A DNA stretch of 64,000 bases from CADEDH01 sp039029735. Its GTDB lineage: Bacteria; Actinomycetota; Acidimicrobiia; Acidimicrobiales; SZUA-35. Positions within the stretch are counted from its first letter, which is position 1. Each line of letters begins with the position of its first letter. Where the stretch lies: the NCBI GenBank assembly GCA_039029735.1, contig JBCCFL010000001.1, positions 1 to 64,000 of the forward strand. The letters are read 5' to 3'. The translations under genes and the position numbers were made by a program. The notes beneath the pieces are model-generated. The model was not told where the DNA came from and made no database searches. It was given only the letters and a program-made list of their open reading frames with translations. Below are positions 1-8,770 of this stretch, in pieces.

Positions 1-1
1 C

Positions 2-589
2 GACGAGTCGTCGTCTGCCTCAGACGAAGCCGCCGACGCCTCTGAGCCCGACGCCGCCAACGTGGAATCGACGCCATCGGCTGTCGCCGACGAGTCCGAG
101 ATCGAGGGCGACGACCTCGAGGTGTTGCTGGCCGAGCGCTATGAGGCCTACTGGTCGGCGTTCGACGAGGCCCGGCAGAATCCCAGCGCCGACCCCGCCG
201 TCGATGCGCCGGATCTGGCCAATGTGGCCGCCGGTGAACTCCTGGACGTGAGCTATCAGAGCGTGATCGACCTCGCCGAGCAGGGTCAGGCCTACGCAGA
301 GCCAGATCAGCCCGCCATCGACGGCACCGACACCGACACCGAGCACCGGGTACGGATCGAGCTGGTGGAGGGGTCCATCGCCGAGGTTCGCAGCTGCGTC
401 GTGAACGATGACGTACGGATCGTGGTCGGCAGCGACGAGGTGATCCGTGATGCGGTGGTCACCGTGGAGTCGACCTCCACGCTCGCTCTCACTGAGGGCC
501 GGTGGAAGATGATCCGGAGCGCCGCCGACAAGATCGAGCCCGGCGTCACCGGGTGCTGGGTCGACGACCCCGACGCCTACCCCTACTGA
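2..589 (+). CDS. Secreted/lipoprotein-like protein, 5'-truncated by window edge
   Basis: The reading frame is open from base 2, so the real start lies upstream. The first ~35 codons in view are Ser/Asp/Glu/Ala-rich, like the spacer after a lipoprotein or signal anchor. From about base 120 a compact domain of ~150 residues follows, with ERYEAYW near its start, alternating hydrophobic strands and two Cys (in RSCVVND and TGCW). That layout would fit an NTF2/SnoaL-like fold, but no catalytic signature is visible and the role is unknown. A GTG at 62 could act as an internal start, but the codons before it continue the same composition. Its stop overlaps the end of the convergent MFS gene by 7 bp. 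Confidence 0.6.
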   Translation, partial: DESSSASDEAADASEPDAANVESTPSAVADESEIEGDDLEVLLAERYEAYWSAFDEARQNPSADPAVDAPDLANVAAGELLDVSYQSVIDLAEQGQAYAEPDQPAIDGTDTDTEHRVRIELVEGSIAEVRSCVVNDDVRIVVGSDEVIRDAVVTVESTSTLALTEGRWKMIRSAADKIEPGVTGCWVDDPDAYPY

Positions 590-1836
590 TCCCGATCGTC
601 GGCCCACCCCTTGGGCGACCCGTCAGCGTCGTGGCGGAGCGCCATCGCCATCGGCACCAGCGCTGCGGCCTGGACAGCGCCCGCAACGAGGTAGGCGGAG
701 CGGATACCCGTACCGGTTGCGACGGTCCCTCCGACCATCGCGCCGACAACGAACGCCGACCTCGTGATGGTTCGCGACGCGATCGCTGCTCGCCCAAGGA
801 GTTCATCCGGACAGTACCGCTGAACGAAACCGCGCCCGATGGCGAGCAGAACCCCCGAGAAGGCCGCGCCGAACGACCACACGACCACGACGGTCGTGAG
901 CGACGGGGCACCAGCCAACGCCACGAGGGAAAGGGCTTCGAGCCCCGTAGCGGTCAGCAGCACTGACCGTCGTCCGTAGCGTTGGACGAGGCGGGCCGCA
1001 GACGAGCTGCCGAGAGCGCCCGCGACGGCGGCCACGGCAAGCGTCACGCCGAACGCCACCTCGGAACCGGCGTGGACATCGAGCACCAGCTCGACGATCA
1101 GGCTGAACGCGGCGGCAGCACCGATGTTGAACACGGCGACGGCCAGCGTCCACGGCCGCAACATCGGATGACGCCAGAGCCACCGGGCCCCTTCGGACAC
1201 CTCCGTGAGCAGGCCACCACCGGCGCGTCGGCTCACGCGATCAGAGCCTGACAGGCTCGGCATCCTGCGAAACGGCATGATCGATCCGAAGTAGCTCAGG
1301 CCGTCGATCACGAAGGGCAGCCAGGGAGCCACGATGAAGAGGGCGGCGCCAGCGGGTGCTCCGATCACGTCGTTGGTCACGATCTCCACCGTGCTCACTC
1401 GACCGTTGGCGCGGTCGAGGTCGTGGGGCCTCACGAGCGTCGGCACGATCGCGACCACGGACGGGTCGACGAGAATCTCGCCGACCGTGATGGTGAACGC
1501 CACCACGAAGACCATCCAGATCGAGGCCGTGTCGGTGATCACGGCGGCAGCCAGGCCGACCATCACCACTGCCCGCCACGCTTGGGTCACCAGGATCAGC
1601 CGCCGCCGGTCGGCCCTGTCGACGATCACGCCGCCGACCGGGCCGAACACGGGCCATGGCAGGAACTGTGCTGCCGTGACCCCAGCGATCAGCAGAGGTG
1701 AGTCGGTGAAGGTCGTTGCCAGCAGCGGAAGCGCAGCGAGTCGGACACCATCGCCGAGGTTCGAGACTGCGGTCGCCGCAAGCAGGGCCCGGAACGTCGG
1801 GCCGAGTCCTGTGCGTCCACCTGGCCGTGTGCCCAC
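583..1836 (-). CDS. MFS transporter, MFS_3 (EntS/Bcr-like) type
   Basis: A 417-residue membrane protein with about 12 hydrophobic segments. It carries the MFS loop 2-3 signature GGVIVDRADRRR and an N-terminal TAVSNLGDG motif typical of the MFS_3 group of proton-driven exporters for siderophores and drugs. Substrate cannot be read from sequence. It starts with GTG (GACACT box 7 nt upstream, compatible with a leaderless start) and lies 44 bp behind the SDR gene on the same strand, so it may be the last gene of the operon starting at 6252. A second protein of this type is encoded at 49666-50916. Confidence 0.85.
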   Translation of the reverse strand: MGTRPGGRTGLGPTFRALLAATAVSNLGDGVRLAALPLLATTFTDSPLLIAGVTAAQFLPWPVFGPVGGVIVDRADRRRLILVTQAWRAVVMVGLAAAVITDTASIWMVFVVAFTITVGEILVDPSVVAIVPTLVRPHDLDRANGRVSTVEIVTNDVIGAPAGAALFIVAPWLPFVIDGLSYFGSIMPFRRMPSLSGSDRVSRRAGGGLLTEVSEGARWLWRHPMLRPWTLAVAVFNIGAAAAFSLIVELVLDVHAGSEVAFGVTLAVAAVAGALGSSSAARLVQRYGRRSVLLTATGLEALSLVALAGAPSLTTVVVVWSFGAAFSGVLLAIGRGFVQRYCPDELLGRAAIASRTITRSAFVVGAMVGGTVATGTGIRSAYLVAGAVQAAALVPMAMALRHDADGSPKGWADDRDQ

Positions 1837-1880
1837 GTCAGCCAGTGTCGCGCCGTCTGAGGTGGTGTTCGCGGCTCGGC

Positions 1881-2645
1881 TCAGTACCCGGAGGCGCCGC
1901 CGTCGACGGTGATGGCCGTGGCGTTGATGTGCCTGGCCTTGTCGGAGGCGAGGAACGCGACCAGGGCGGCGACGTTCTCGGGGTCACCCGGCGCCGGGTT
2001 GGTGGGCACGAGCTCGTCCCACCGGTCGGGATTGCCGAAGCGCTCGTCGGCGGCCGCCCGCAGCAGCTCCTCCAGGCGGTCGGTGAGGATGAGCCCGGGG
2101 TTGACCGCCACCACCCGTACACCGCTGCGGGCCGTCTGCTGGCCCAGCCCCCTGGTGAAGCCCACCAGGGCCGAGTTGCCGGCGGCACCGGCCAGGTAGT
2201 TCGGCTGGGGGCGAACGGCGGCCGCCCCAACCACGTTGATCACCACTCCTCTGCCCCGCTCCATCATCTGGGGCACCACGAGCCGCGTCAGGTTGATGTA
2301 GCCGAACACCTTCAGCTCCCACGACTCGCGCCACGTCTCGTCGTCGATCGTTTCCAGGTCGCCCGGCGGGATGGCACCGGCGTTGTTGACCAGGATGTCG
2401 ACGTCGCCCACCACGTCGACCAGGGCCTCGCGGCGCCCCTCGTCGGCGAGATCGAGGGCGTGGCTGGTGACGCCAACCCGGTGTTCAGCCCGGATCGTCT
2501 TCACTGCGGTCTTGAGCCGGCCCACGTTGCGGGCGGCCAGGGCGAGGTCGCACCCCTCGGCGGCCAGGGCGCGAGCGCAGGCGAACCCGATCCCCCGTGA
2601 CGCTCCGGTCACCAGTGCACGCCGTCCAGCCAGGCCCAACTCCAT
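1881..2645 (-). CDS. SDR-family protein with altered catalytic residues
   Basis: A 254-residue Rossmann protein. The cofactor motif TGASRGIG is at about residues 14-21 and NNAG at about 88-91, so it should bind NAD(P). The catalytic region departs from the classical S-YxxxK pattern: the usual INISS is INVVG, and Tyr in PQPNYLAGAAGN is followed at +4 by Ala instead of Lys. I checked both against the DNA at about 2165-2260. It is therefore either a divergent SDR subfamily with another mechanism or a non-reducing binding protein. It sits 11 bp after the OFA-type MFS gene and a TAGGCT box 8 nt before ATG suggests an extra internal promoter. The intact SDR at 12394-13182 makes a good contrast. Confidence 0.85.
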   Translation of the reverse strand: MELGLAGRRALVTGASRGIGFACARALAAEGCDLALAARNVGRLKTAVKTIRAEHRVGVTSHALDLADEGRREALVDVVGDVDILVNNAGAIPPGDLETIDDETWRESWELKVFGYINLTRLVVPQMMERGRGVVINVVGAAAVRPQPNYLAGAAGNSALVGFTRGLGQQTARSGVRVVAVNPGLILTDRLEELLRAAADERFGNPDRWDELVPTNPAPGDPENVAALVAFLASDKARHINATAITVDGGASGY

Positions 2646-2656
2646 GGCCCGAGAGC

Positions 2657-3967
2657 CTACCGGTCGTCGGCGGTTGCCGCCGGGGCGGTCGGCGGCCGCG
2701 CCCCCAGCACCACGACGGCGGCCACGAGCATCAGCACTGCACCCGTCACGAACGGTGCGGTGTAGGAACCAGTGCGGTCCTCCATCACGCCGACCAGCAG
2801 TGGACCGGCCCCACTGCCGATCTGGGCCGTGAGCGACAACACGCCGAACACTGTCCCCATCGAGACGAAGCCGAACGTCTCGCCCACCAGGAGGGTCTGC
2901 ATCATGTAGATGTTGCCGATCGTGAACCCGATGACCAGCACGAGCAGGTAGGACACGACCAGAGAGTCGATGGCCACGAGCGCGAGCAGTGCCCCCGCCT
3001 GGACGACGAACAGGATTGCGGCCAGGTGGCGCTTGTCGAGCCGGTCGGCGAACTGGCCGAGCACCAGGCGGGCCACGATGCTGCCGAAGGCTGTGGTGCT
3101 GAGGGCCAGCGCAGCGGCGTTGGCCGAGTCGAAGCGTTGCGTGAGAAAGGCGAGCTGGTGCAGCAAGAACCCGGTCTGGGCCAGCAGTGCCAACAGGAAG
3201 GCCACGAGGATCGCCCAGAACGCCACGGTGCGGGCGGCCTCGCTACGCGACCACACTTTCTGTTGAGCGCTGTCGCTGAGCGATGCGTTCTGGAACGAGG
3301 TGTCGGGCGAGCCCGTGTCGACCTCCGAGCCCATGTCGGTCGGATCCCACACCAGCACGCTGGTCACGATCGGGAGCCCGATCACGAGCACGACGGCGCC
3401 CATCACCACCGCAGCCAGCGCCACGCCACCTTCGCCGATGAGCCATGTACCGAGCGGGGCGAAGATGACGCCTCCGAGCGACACGCCCGTGGCGCTGATC
3501 GCCATGGCCCTGGCCCGCTTGGTGACGAACCACCGCGCGATGATGCTGTTGATCGCCACCGCGCCAGCGGCGCCGAAGGCGATGGCCTGGACGGTGTACA
3601 CCAGGTACAGCTGCCAGAGCTCGTCCACCAGGCTGAGCGCCATCGTTGACAAGCCGACGAGCGTGACCCCGATCACCATCGGGCGAATGGGGCCACGCCG
3701 GTCGATGTAGGGGCCGATCAGGAACCCCACGATGCCGGTGACCACGAAGTAGAGGCCCGTGGCCCCCGACACCCAGGCGTTCGACCAACCGTTCTCGTCC
3801 TGAAGGGGCTGGAGGAAGACAGCAAGGCCGTAGTAGCCGACGCCGACCGTGGCGAACATCACCACGGCGACCGCGATCGAGATCCACCAGCCGTAGTGCC
3901 AGAGGTCGGGCAGGAGCCGGGCCCCGAGTGGGACCCGGACCGTGGGACGGTCGTCGACCGACGTCAC
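2657..3967 (-). CDS. MFS transporter, OFA/monocarboxylate type
   Basis: A 436-residue carrier with two blocks of six hydrophobic segments separated by a hydrophilic loop (about residues 205-240). Features fit the oxalate/formate antiporter-monocarboxylate branch of MFS: an N-terminal YYGLAVFLQPLQDENGWS segment, a GPYIDRRGP loop, and a second-half GQFADRLDKR loop. Likely substrate is a small organic anion, which is inference. Its ATG overlaps the stop of the molybdopterin oxidoreductase gene by 4 bp (ATGA), so the two are translationally coupled and probably act on the same compound or its product. Confidence 0.85.
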   Translation of the reverse strand: MTSVDDRPTVRVPLGARLLPDLWHYGWWISIAVAVVMFATVGVGYYGLAVFLQPLQDENGWSNAWVSGATGLYFVVTGIVGFLIGPYIDRRGPIRPMVIGVTLVGLSTMALSLVDELWQLYLVYTVQAIAFGAAGAVAINSIIARWFVTKRARAMAISATGVSLGGVIFAPLGTWLIGEGGVALAAVVMGAVVLVIGLPIVTSVLVWDPTDMGSEVDTGSPDTSFQNASLSDSAQQKVWSRSEAARTVAFWAILVAFLLALLAQTGFLLHQLAFLTQRFDSANAAALALSTTAFGSIVARLVLGQFADRLDKRHLAAILFVVQAGALLALVAIDSLVVSYLLVLVIGFTIGNIYMMQTLLVGETFGFVSMGTVFGVLSLTAQIGSGAGPLLVGVMEDRTGSYTAPFVTGAVLMLVAAVVVLGARPPTAPAATADDR

Positions 3968-6252
3968 GCAGGAATCGGTTCGACCCGCGCCGGTACGTGC
4001 TTGTGCCAGGGCGTGCCGGCGTAGGAGTCCTTCCAGCCGGCCCAGGTGAGCTCATTGGGTGAGACGCCGGCGGCCTTGGCCTCGTTGTCGTCGGTCGGGT
4101 AGTCGAGCCCCATCCCGTTCGGCAGCGTGATGTGGCGGCGCTGGAGCGTGTCGGTGGTCTCGACTGTGGTCTCGGCTGCGCCTGCTCTCGTCACCACCCG
4201 CACCCGAGCGCCGGTGTCGAGCCCGAGCTCGTCGGCGTCGAGTGGGTTCATCCGCAGCGCACCGTCGGCGTCGGTCTTACGCCAGGCAGGATCGCGCACC
4301 ACCGTGTTGGCGGTGAAGGCCCGGCGCTCGCCGGCGGCCAGGATGAACGGGAACTCGGCGTCGGCGTAGGTGGCCGGCTGATCGTCGAGCGCGGCGAGGT
4401 CGGCGAGCATCTCGGGGATCTCCATGTGGATCTTCTGATCCGGGGTCTTCATCAGCGACCAGGCCTGCGGATACTCGTGGCGGGTGAACAGCACGCCGTC
4501 CTCGCCAGCGATCAAGGCATCGAAGAGGGCATCGCCGAGCGTGTCGTCGGTCCCTTCGATGCCGGCGGCTCGCACGGCGTCGCCGTAGCGCATGGCGCAT
4601 TGCTGGGCCGAGAACCACAACGGAGCGGCGCCCTCCATCCCGGCCGGAAGGGTCTGGCCCAGGGTCTCGTAGAGCACCACTGATCCGATGCCGGCCAACT
4701 CCGGTCGCGCCGTTGACGCCTCGATGAGCGCCGCACCGAACGCGGCTCGTGACTTGGCGACGGCAGCCCGCAGCGGTTCGAGATCGGCGTCGGTGTAGAG
4801 GCCGGCTTCGCGGAGGAGCCGAGCGTGGATCTCGGGCTCGGGGAGGGTTCCTTCGAGCGGCTCGAGGAGCGGCGCCCTGAGGTAGAACACGTTGTCGGGA
4901 AACTCGAGGTTGAAGAAGGTGGCTTCCACCTTCTCGTACTGCGACGACGCCGGGAGCACGTAATGCGCCTCGCGGGCGGTCTCGGTGAACGCCACGTCGA
5001 TCACGACCGAGAACTCGAGAGCCCGCATTGCCTCCCGGAACGCCGGTGAGTCGGCGAGCGAGTGCACGGGGTTGGCGCTCTCGATGAACATCGCCCGGAC
5101 GCGTTCTGGGTGATTGGTGAGCACGCCGGCCGGGATGTCGTTGCAGGCGATCAGGCCGGAGATGATGGCGTTGTCGGTCACCGGATCGCGTGGCTCCGAC
5201 CCCGAGGCGCCGTAGCTGAACAGCGGAGCCATCGAGCTGTGGGTGTTGACGCCGCCTTCCTTGGCAAAGTTGCCGGTGACGACCCACAGCAGCTTCTGGA
5301 GGTAGGACACCAGCGTGGAGTTGGGGGCCATCTCGATGCCGAGGTCCTCCAGGATGGTGAAGCTCGACGCCGAACCGATGCGGCGGGCGACGGTTCGGAT
5401 CTGCTCCTCGCTCACCCCGCAGGTCGCGGCATAGTCGGCAACGGGGATCTCGGTGAACGCCTGAAGCACGGCGTCGGCACCAACGGTGTTCTCAGCCAGC
5501 CACTGTGTGGCCACCAGGTCCTCCTGCACGAGCACGCCGAGAAGGGCCGCCACACACCAGGCATCGGTGCCTGGGATCACCTGGAGGAAGTGATCCGCGA
5601 GGTTCGCGGTCTCGGTACGGCGGGGATCGATCACGATCAGGGCCCGGTCGGGGTCACCCGACATCTCCTTCAGCGTGCGACGGGCGTGGGGGATGCCGTG
5701 AGAGTGCCACGGGTTCTTCCCGAGGAACAGGCCCACCTCGGCATGGTGGAAATCGGGTGTGGTGTGGGCGCCGAGCATGCGGCCGTCCACCCACGCCTCG
5801 CCCGTCTTCTCCTGGGCCAATGCGTTGGACCGCCGGGTCATGCCGAACGCCCGACGGGTGGCCGCACCGTAGGCCCCGACAATGTGGTTTCCCTGGCCTC
5901 CGCCGCCGTAGTAGAGGGTGGAGTCTCCGCCGACAGCCTTCAGGCCTGCCACCACCTCACGAATGGCGGTGGCCCAGTCGATCTCCTCGTAGGTGCCGTC
6001 GTCTCGGCGGCGGAGCGGGCTGGTGAGCCGGCTCTTGGCGTTCTGGTAGTGGTTGATCCGCAGCGCTTTCTCGCACGTGTACCCCTGGGAGGCGAGGTGC
6101 ACCTTGTTGCCCCTGACCCGGGTGATCTCGCGGCCGTCGAGGCGAACCTCCACTCCGCAGTTGCACGAGCACAGCACGCACGCCGTCTTGTGCCAGACCT
6201 TCGTGGGATCGGTCTCGCTCTCCGTCGCAGGGGTGGCAGTGGTGTCGGTCAT
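3964..6252 (-). CDS. Molybdopterin (bis-PGD) oxidoreductase, DMSO-reductase/formate-dehydrogenase superfamily
   Basis: A 762-residue catalytic subunit. An N-terminal [4Fe-4S] site is seen as C-x2-C-x3-C in CVLCSCNCG (about residues 24-31) plus a fourth Cys in YTCEKA, whose following Lys-containing context is typical of the family. The middle part has the Mo-cofactor-binding folds, and the C-terminal molydopterin dinucleotide-binding domain (HITLPNGMGLDYP, LNPNEL-like end) closes it. The usual Cys/SeCys metal ligand is not evident: the corresponding region reads NALAQEKTGEAW. No twin-arginine leader, so it is cytoplasmic. No small FeS or membrane subunit follows; instead an OFA carrier and SDR do. 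I chose ATG at 6252 over an upstream TTG because TAAGTT lies 7 nt before it. Substrate unknown. Confidence 0.88.
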   Translation of the reverse strand: MTDTTATPATESETDPTKVWHKTACVLCSCNCGVEVRLDGREITRVRGNKVHLASQGYTCEKALRINHYQNAKSRLTSPLRRRDDGTYEEIDWATAIREVVAGLKAVGGDSTLYYGGGGQGNHIVGAYGAATRRAFGMTRRSNALAQEKTGEAWVDGRMLGAHTTPDFHHAEVGLFLGKNPWHSHGIPHARRTLKEMSGDPDRALIVIDPRRTETANLADHFLQVIPGTDAWCVAALLGVLVQEDLVATQWLAENTVGADAVLQAFTEIPVADYAATCGVSEEQIRTVARRIGSASSFTILEDLGIEMAPNSTLVSYLQKLLWVVTGNFAKEGGVNTHSSMAPLFSYGASGSEPRDPVTDNAIISGLIACNDIPAGVLTNHPERVRAMFIESANPVHSLADSPAFREAMRALEFSVVIDVAFTETAREAHYVLPASSQYEKVEATFFNLEFPDNVFYLRAPLLEPLEGTLPEPEIHARLLREAGLYTDADLEPLRAAVAKSRAAFGAALIEASTARPELAGIGSVVLYETLGQTLPAGMEGAAPLWFSAQQCAMRYGDAVRAAGIEGTDDTLGDALFDALIAGEDGVLFTRHEYPQAWSLMKTPDQKIHMEIPEMLADLAALDDQPATYADAEFPFILAAGERRAFTANTVVRDPAWRKTDADGALRMNPLDADELGLDTGARVRVVTRAGAAETTVETTDTLQRRHITLPNGMGLDYPTDDNEAKAAGVSPNELTWAGWKDSYAGTPWHKHVPARVEPIPA

Positions 6253-6259
6253 GACGCCC

Positions 6260-6265
6260 AACTTA
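6260..6265 (-). promoter_or_regulatory. Leaderless -10 box (TAAGTT) for the molybdopterin oxidoreductase
   Basis: TAAGTT on the minus strand sits 7 nt before the ATG at 6252 with no Shine-Dalgarno between, matching the TANNNT-N5-8-start layout repeated through the window. Confidence 0.45.
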
Positions 6266-6430
6266 GGGCCCGATCCCGGCGGGGGCCAAAGGCCCGATCG
6301 CTGTGGCCGCCGGCTTGGTTCAGCGGTCGTTCATCACGAGAAACAAGCACTGAACATGATCACCAACCGGAGATGTGCATCGACGCAGGGCGGTTCGAAC
6401 AACAGAGATCGCCCACGAAAGGACCTTCCG

Positions 6431-7843
6431 ATGTTCACCATCCGTTCCGTCAAACCGCTCAAGCCCGCCGCGGTGCTCCTCGCAGGCTCGTTGTTCGCCG
6501 TGGCGTGCGCTGGCACGGCCAGCGATGAGGCCGTGGAAGCCGACACCCCCGACGTGGCGGCGCCGGCCCAGGCCGACGAGGCCGATGAGGCAGACGCCAT
6601 GGAAGACGACGCCATGGAAGATGAGGACGCGATGGAGGACGAGGCCATGGGAGACGGCGACGCCCGCACCCTGACCGTCACCATCGAGAACATCTCCGGC
6701 TTCCCCGTCACCGCCTCCGGGGCGTTCAATACGCCCGTCGGCGGATCCGAGCCCGGCCCGGCCCTGCCCGGCGATGCCTACGAGTTCAGCTTCCACGCCA
6801 ACCCGGGGCAGCGGCTGTCGTTCGCCACGATGTTCGTGCAGACCAACGATTGGTTCTTCGCTCCTGATCCGGCCGGCATCGAGCTCTTCGCAGCCGATGG
6901 CACCCCGATCTCGGGAGACATCACCGATCAGATCCTGACCTTCGACTCCGGAACAGAGGTGGACCAGCCCGTTGGAGAAGGCGCCGACCAGGCCCCCCGC
7001 CAGGCCGGACCCAACACTGGTGATGCCGATCCCGACCCGACCGTGCGAGAGGTGGACCGCGACGCCAGCAACTACGTCGGCGTGGCAATCACACCCGGCG
7101 AGAACGGCCGCTTCGACGTCCGCATCGAGAACGTGTCGAGCATGGCCACGGTGCCGAGCCCGATCGCTCCCGGTGTGTACGCCGTGCACGACGACTCGGT
7201 GTCGCTGTTCACCCTTGGTGAGGCCGATGCCGGCAACGGCCTCGAAGAACTGGCGGAGGACGGCGACGCCGCTCCCCTCGCTGACTTCCTCGCCAGCCTG
7301 CGGGGCACGCCGACCCTCATCGCTCCCGGCGTGTACGCCGCTCACGATGACTCGGTGTCGCTGTTCGCCCTCGGTGAGGTCGATGCCGGCAACGGCCTGG
7401 AGGCACTGGCGGAGGACGGCGACGCCGCCCCGCTCGCCGAGTTCCTCGCCTCGGTCGACGCCGTGAGCGACTCCGGTGCCTTCACCACACCGGACGGCGC
7501 GGACGAGCCAGGCCCGGTGCTTCCTGGTGGCAGCTACTCGTTCGAGGTCGCAGTTCATCCGGGTGAGCGGCTGTCGTTCGCCACGATGTTCGTCCAGTCG
7601 AACGACTGGGTGTTCGCCACTCCGGCTGAGGGTCTCGACGTCGAGAGCCTCAGCGGCGACATCAGCGACCAACTGATCGTGATCGACTCCGGCCACGAGG
7701 TGGACCAGCAGCCTGGCTTCGGCCCCGATCAAGCTCCTCGCCAGGCCGGTCCGAACACCGGCGACACCGATCCCGATTCCGACGTTCGGCTCGTCGAGGA
7801 CCGTACCGCCTCCCGCTACCTGCGGGTGACCGTGGAGGGCTGA
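6431..7843 (+). CDS. Spondin-domain lipoprotein with internally duplicated segment
   Basis: A 470-residue exported protein. The signal peptide ends in a lipobox (LFAVAC), followed by an acidic Ala/Asp/Glu/Met spacer with repeated AMEDDAMED motifs. Two spondin-N-like modules follow, recognised by the LSFATMFVQTNDW and LSFATMFVQSNDW strands, the DAGNGLEELAEDGD helix and EVDQ...GPDQAPRQAGPNTGD ends. The first module (about residues 78-215) lacks the HDDSVSLF half, while the second (about 220-470) has that half twice in tandem. Bacterial spondin-domain proteins are surface proteins of mostly unknown role. The start ATG at 6431 has AAAGGA 6 nt upstream; an upstream extension of the frame is not credible. 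A second, unrelated-in-sequence two-spondin protein is at 31197-32552. Confidence 0.85.
   Translation: MFTIRSVKPLKPAAVLLAGSLFAVACAGTASDEAVEADTPDVAAPAQADEADEADAMEDDAMEDEDAMEDEAMGDGDARTLTVTIENISGFPVTASGAFNTPVGGSEPGPALPGDAYEFSFHANPGQRLSFATMFVQTNDWFFAPDPAGIELFAADGTPISGDITDQILTFDSGTEVDQPVGEGADQAPRQAGPNTGDADPDPTVREVDRDASNYVGVAITPGENGRFDVRIENVSSMATVPSPIAPGVYAVHDDSVSLFTLGEADAGNGLEELAEDGDAAPLADFLASLRGTPTLIAPGVYAAHDDSVSLFALGEVDAGNGLEALAEDGDAAPLAEFLASVDAVSDSGAFTTPDGADEPGPVLPGGSYSFEVAVHPGERLSFATMFVQSNDWVFATPAEGLDVESLSGDISDQLIVIDSGHEVDQQPGFGPDQAPRQAGPNTGDTDPDSDVRLVEDRTASRYLRVTVEG
7160..7456 (+). repeat. Tandem direct repeat, two ~141-nt copies at 156-nt period
   Basis: Copy 1 spans 7160-7300 and copy 2 spans 7316-7456, in frame (52-codon period), inside the spondin lipoprotein gene. 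By eye the copies are about 85-90% identical, so the duplication looks recent or is kept by gene conversion. Each copy encodes the IAPGVYA-HDDSVSLF-LGE-DAGNGLE-LAEDGD half of a spondin domain. Confidence 0.85.
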
Positions 7844-7853
7844 GCTCGTCGAG

Positions 7854-8258
7854 TCAGTCGGCGAAGGCCACGATGGCCGTGCCGAGCACGGCCGTGCGGC
7901 CATCTTCGCCAACCACCGTCAAATCCAGTTCAGCTGTTCGGGCGTCGTCATCGGTATCGGTGACGGCGCCCGTGATCGTTGGGGTGGTTCCCACCACCAG
8001 CGGGGCCCGGAACACCGTGTCGAGGGTGCGCACCTGGCAGCCTGGTGCCCAGCGGTGGATCATCGCCGCCAGCAGCCCTTGGCTCATGATCCCCGGCACG
8101 AGGGCGCCTGGCAGGCCCTCGGTGCGAGCGAAGTCGTGGTCGGTGAACCGAGGAAAGTTCATGTTGGCGGCCACCACGAACTGCGTGATCTTCTCCATCG
8201 AGATGTCGGGGTGTTCGGTGGGGAGGTCGTCCCCGAGTTCAACGTCGTCGTAGCGCAC
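7854..8258 (-). CDS. MaoC-like hot-dog protein (ChsH1-like)
   Basis: A 134-residue single hot-dog protein of the MaoC/(R)-enoyl-CoA hydratase superfamily, recognised by FTDHDFARTEGLPGALVPG and a later TVFRAPLVVG strand. In classical (R)-hydratases the active site is D-x-NP-x-H; here the same stretch reads MNFPRFTD, so the Asp/His pair is not conserved. Start chosen at GTG 8258, one base after the stop of the upstream gene, with GGAGA 6 nt before it; a longer start would overlap by 20 bp. It is the last gene of the thiolase operon and, with the preceding gene, probably makes a heteromeric hydratase like ChsH1-ChsH2. Confidence 0.8.
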   Translation of the reverse strand: MRYDDVELGDDLPTEHPDISMEKITQFVVAANMNFPRFTDHDFARTEGLPGALVPGIMSQGLLAAMIHRWAPGCQVRTLDTVFRAPLVVGTTPTITGAVTDTDDDARTAELDLTVVGEDGRTAVLGTAIVAFAD

Positions 8259-8259
8259 G

Positions 8260-8733
8260 TCAGCTCTCCCCGTCGCCACCGGAGATGGTGCGGTTGCGAA
8301 TCATCTTCCAGTCAACCGTGGCCACCGAATCGCCGTTCTGGTTCGTGAACTCCATGCGCTGGACCACGAAGACCATCGTGCCCGAGCGGCCGGTCTTGTC
8401 GTACACCTCGGCGATCGTCGCCGTGCCGGTCAGCGTGTCGCCGGCCCTGACCGCCTGATGCACCTCGACCGACTTGCCACCGTCGATCCCTCGACCCCGG
8501 ATCTTCGGGAAGCCCTCCGGCAGCACCCGGCTCGACACCAGGTGGCTCGTGAACCCCGGATGGGCCTGGAAGTCGGGATGATCGGGATCGACGAAGCGGG
8601 GGTCGGTCTCGCCACAGGCTTCGGCCCACCCCAGCATGTCGTCGACTCCCACGTCGAAGTCGGTGCGATCGAACTGTCGGCCGACCCAGTCGGCCCTGAT
8701 GCTCGCCAGGTCGGGTTCGTCGGTGCTTGTCAC
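8260..8733 (-). CDS. FAS1-like MaoC dehydratase N-terminal-domain protein
   Basis: A 157-residue hot-dog protein of the MaoC_dehydrat_N type: VGRQFDRTDFDV at the start, GETDPRFVDPDHP in the middle, and a DTLTGTATIAEVYDKTGRSGTM strand pair. It lacks the D-x-NP-x-H hydratase motif, as is usual for the structural partner domain in two-domain MaoC enzymes. I start it at GTG 8733 because AAAGG lies 6 nt upstream; a start 30 codons further up would give a basic tail not seen in the family. It lies 37 bp after the PHP gene and is followed at once by the second MaoC gene. Confidence 0.8.
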   Translation of the reverse strand: MTSTDEPDLASIRADWVGRQFDRTDFDVGVDDMLGWAEACGETDPRFVDPDHPDFQAHPGFTSHLVSSRVLPEGFPKIRGRGIDGGKSVEVHQAVRAGDTLTGTATIAEVYDKTGRSGTMVFVVQRMEFTNQNGDSVATVDWKMIRNRTISGGDGES

Positions 8734-8770
8734 AGATGCCTTTCGAAACGGGTGGTTGGTGGGGCGCTGG

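Noticed and set aside
2597..3649. Plus-strand open frame of about 350 codons over the OFA-type MFS gene
   Set aside because: His/Gln/Arg/Asp-rich antisense frame; the minus strand has the MFS helices.
5062..6528. Plus-strand open frame of about 488 codons across the molybdopterin oxidoreductase
   Set aside because: Antisense shadow; the minus strand encodes the 4Fe-4S motif and family signatures.
6320..7912. Minus-strand open frame of about 530 codons over the spondin gene
   Set aside because: Repeats in it mirror the plus-strand duplication; composition is His/Gly/Val-rich without family features.
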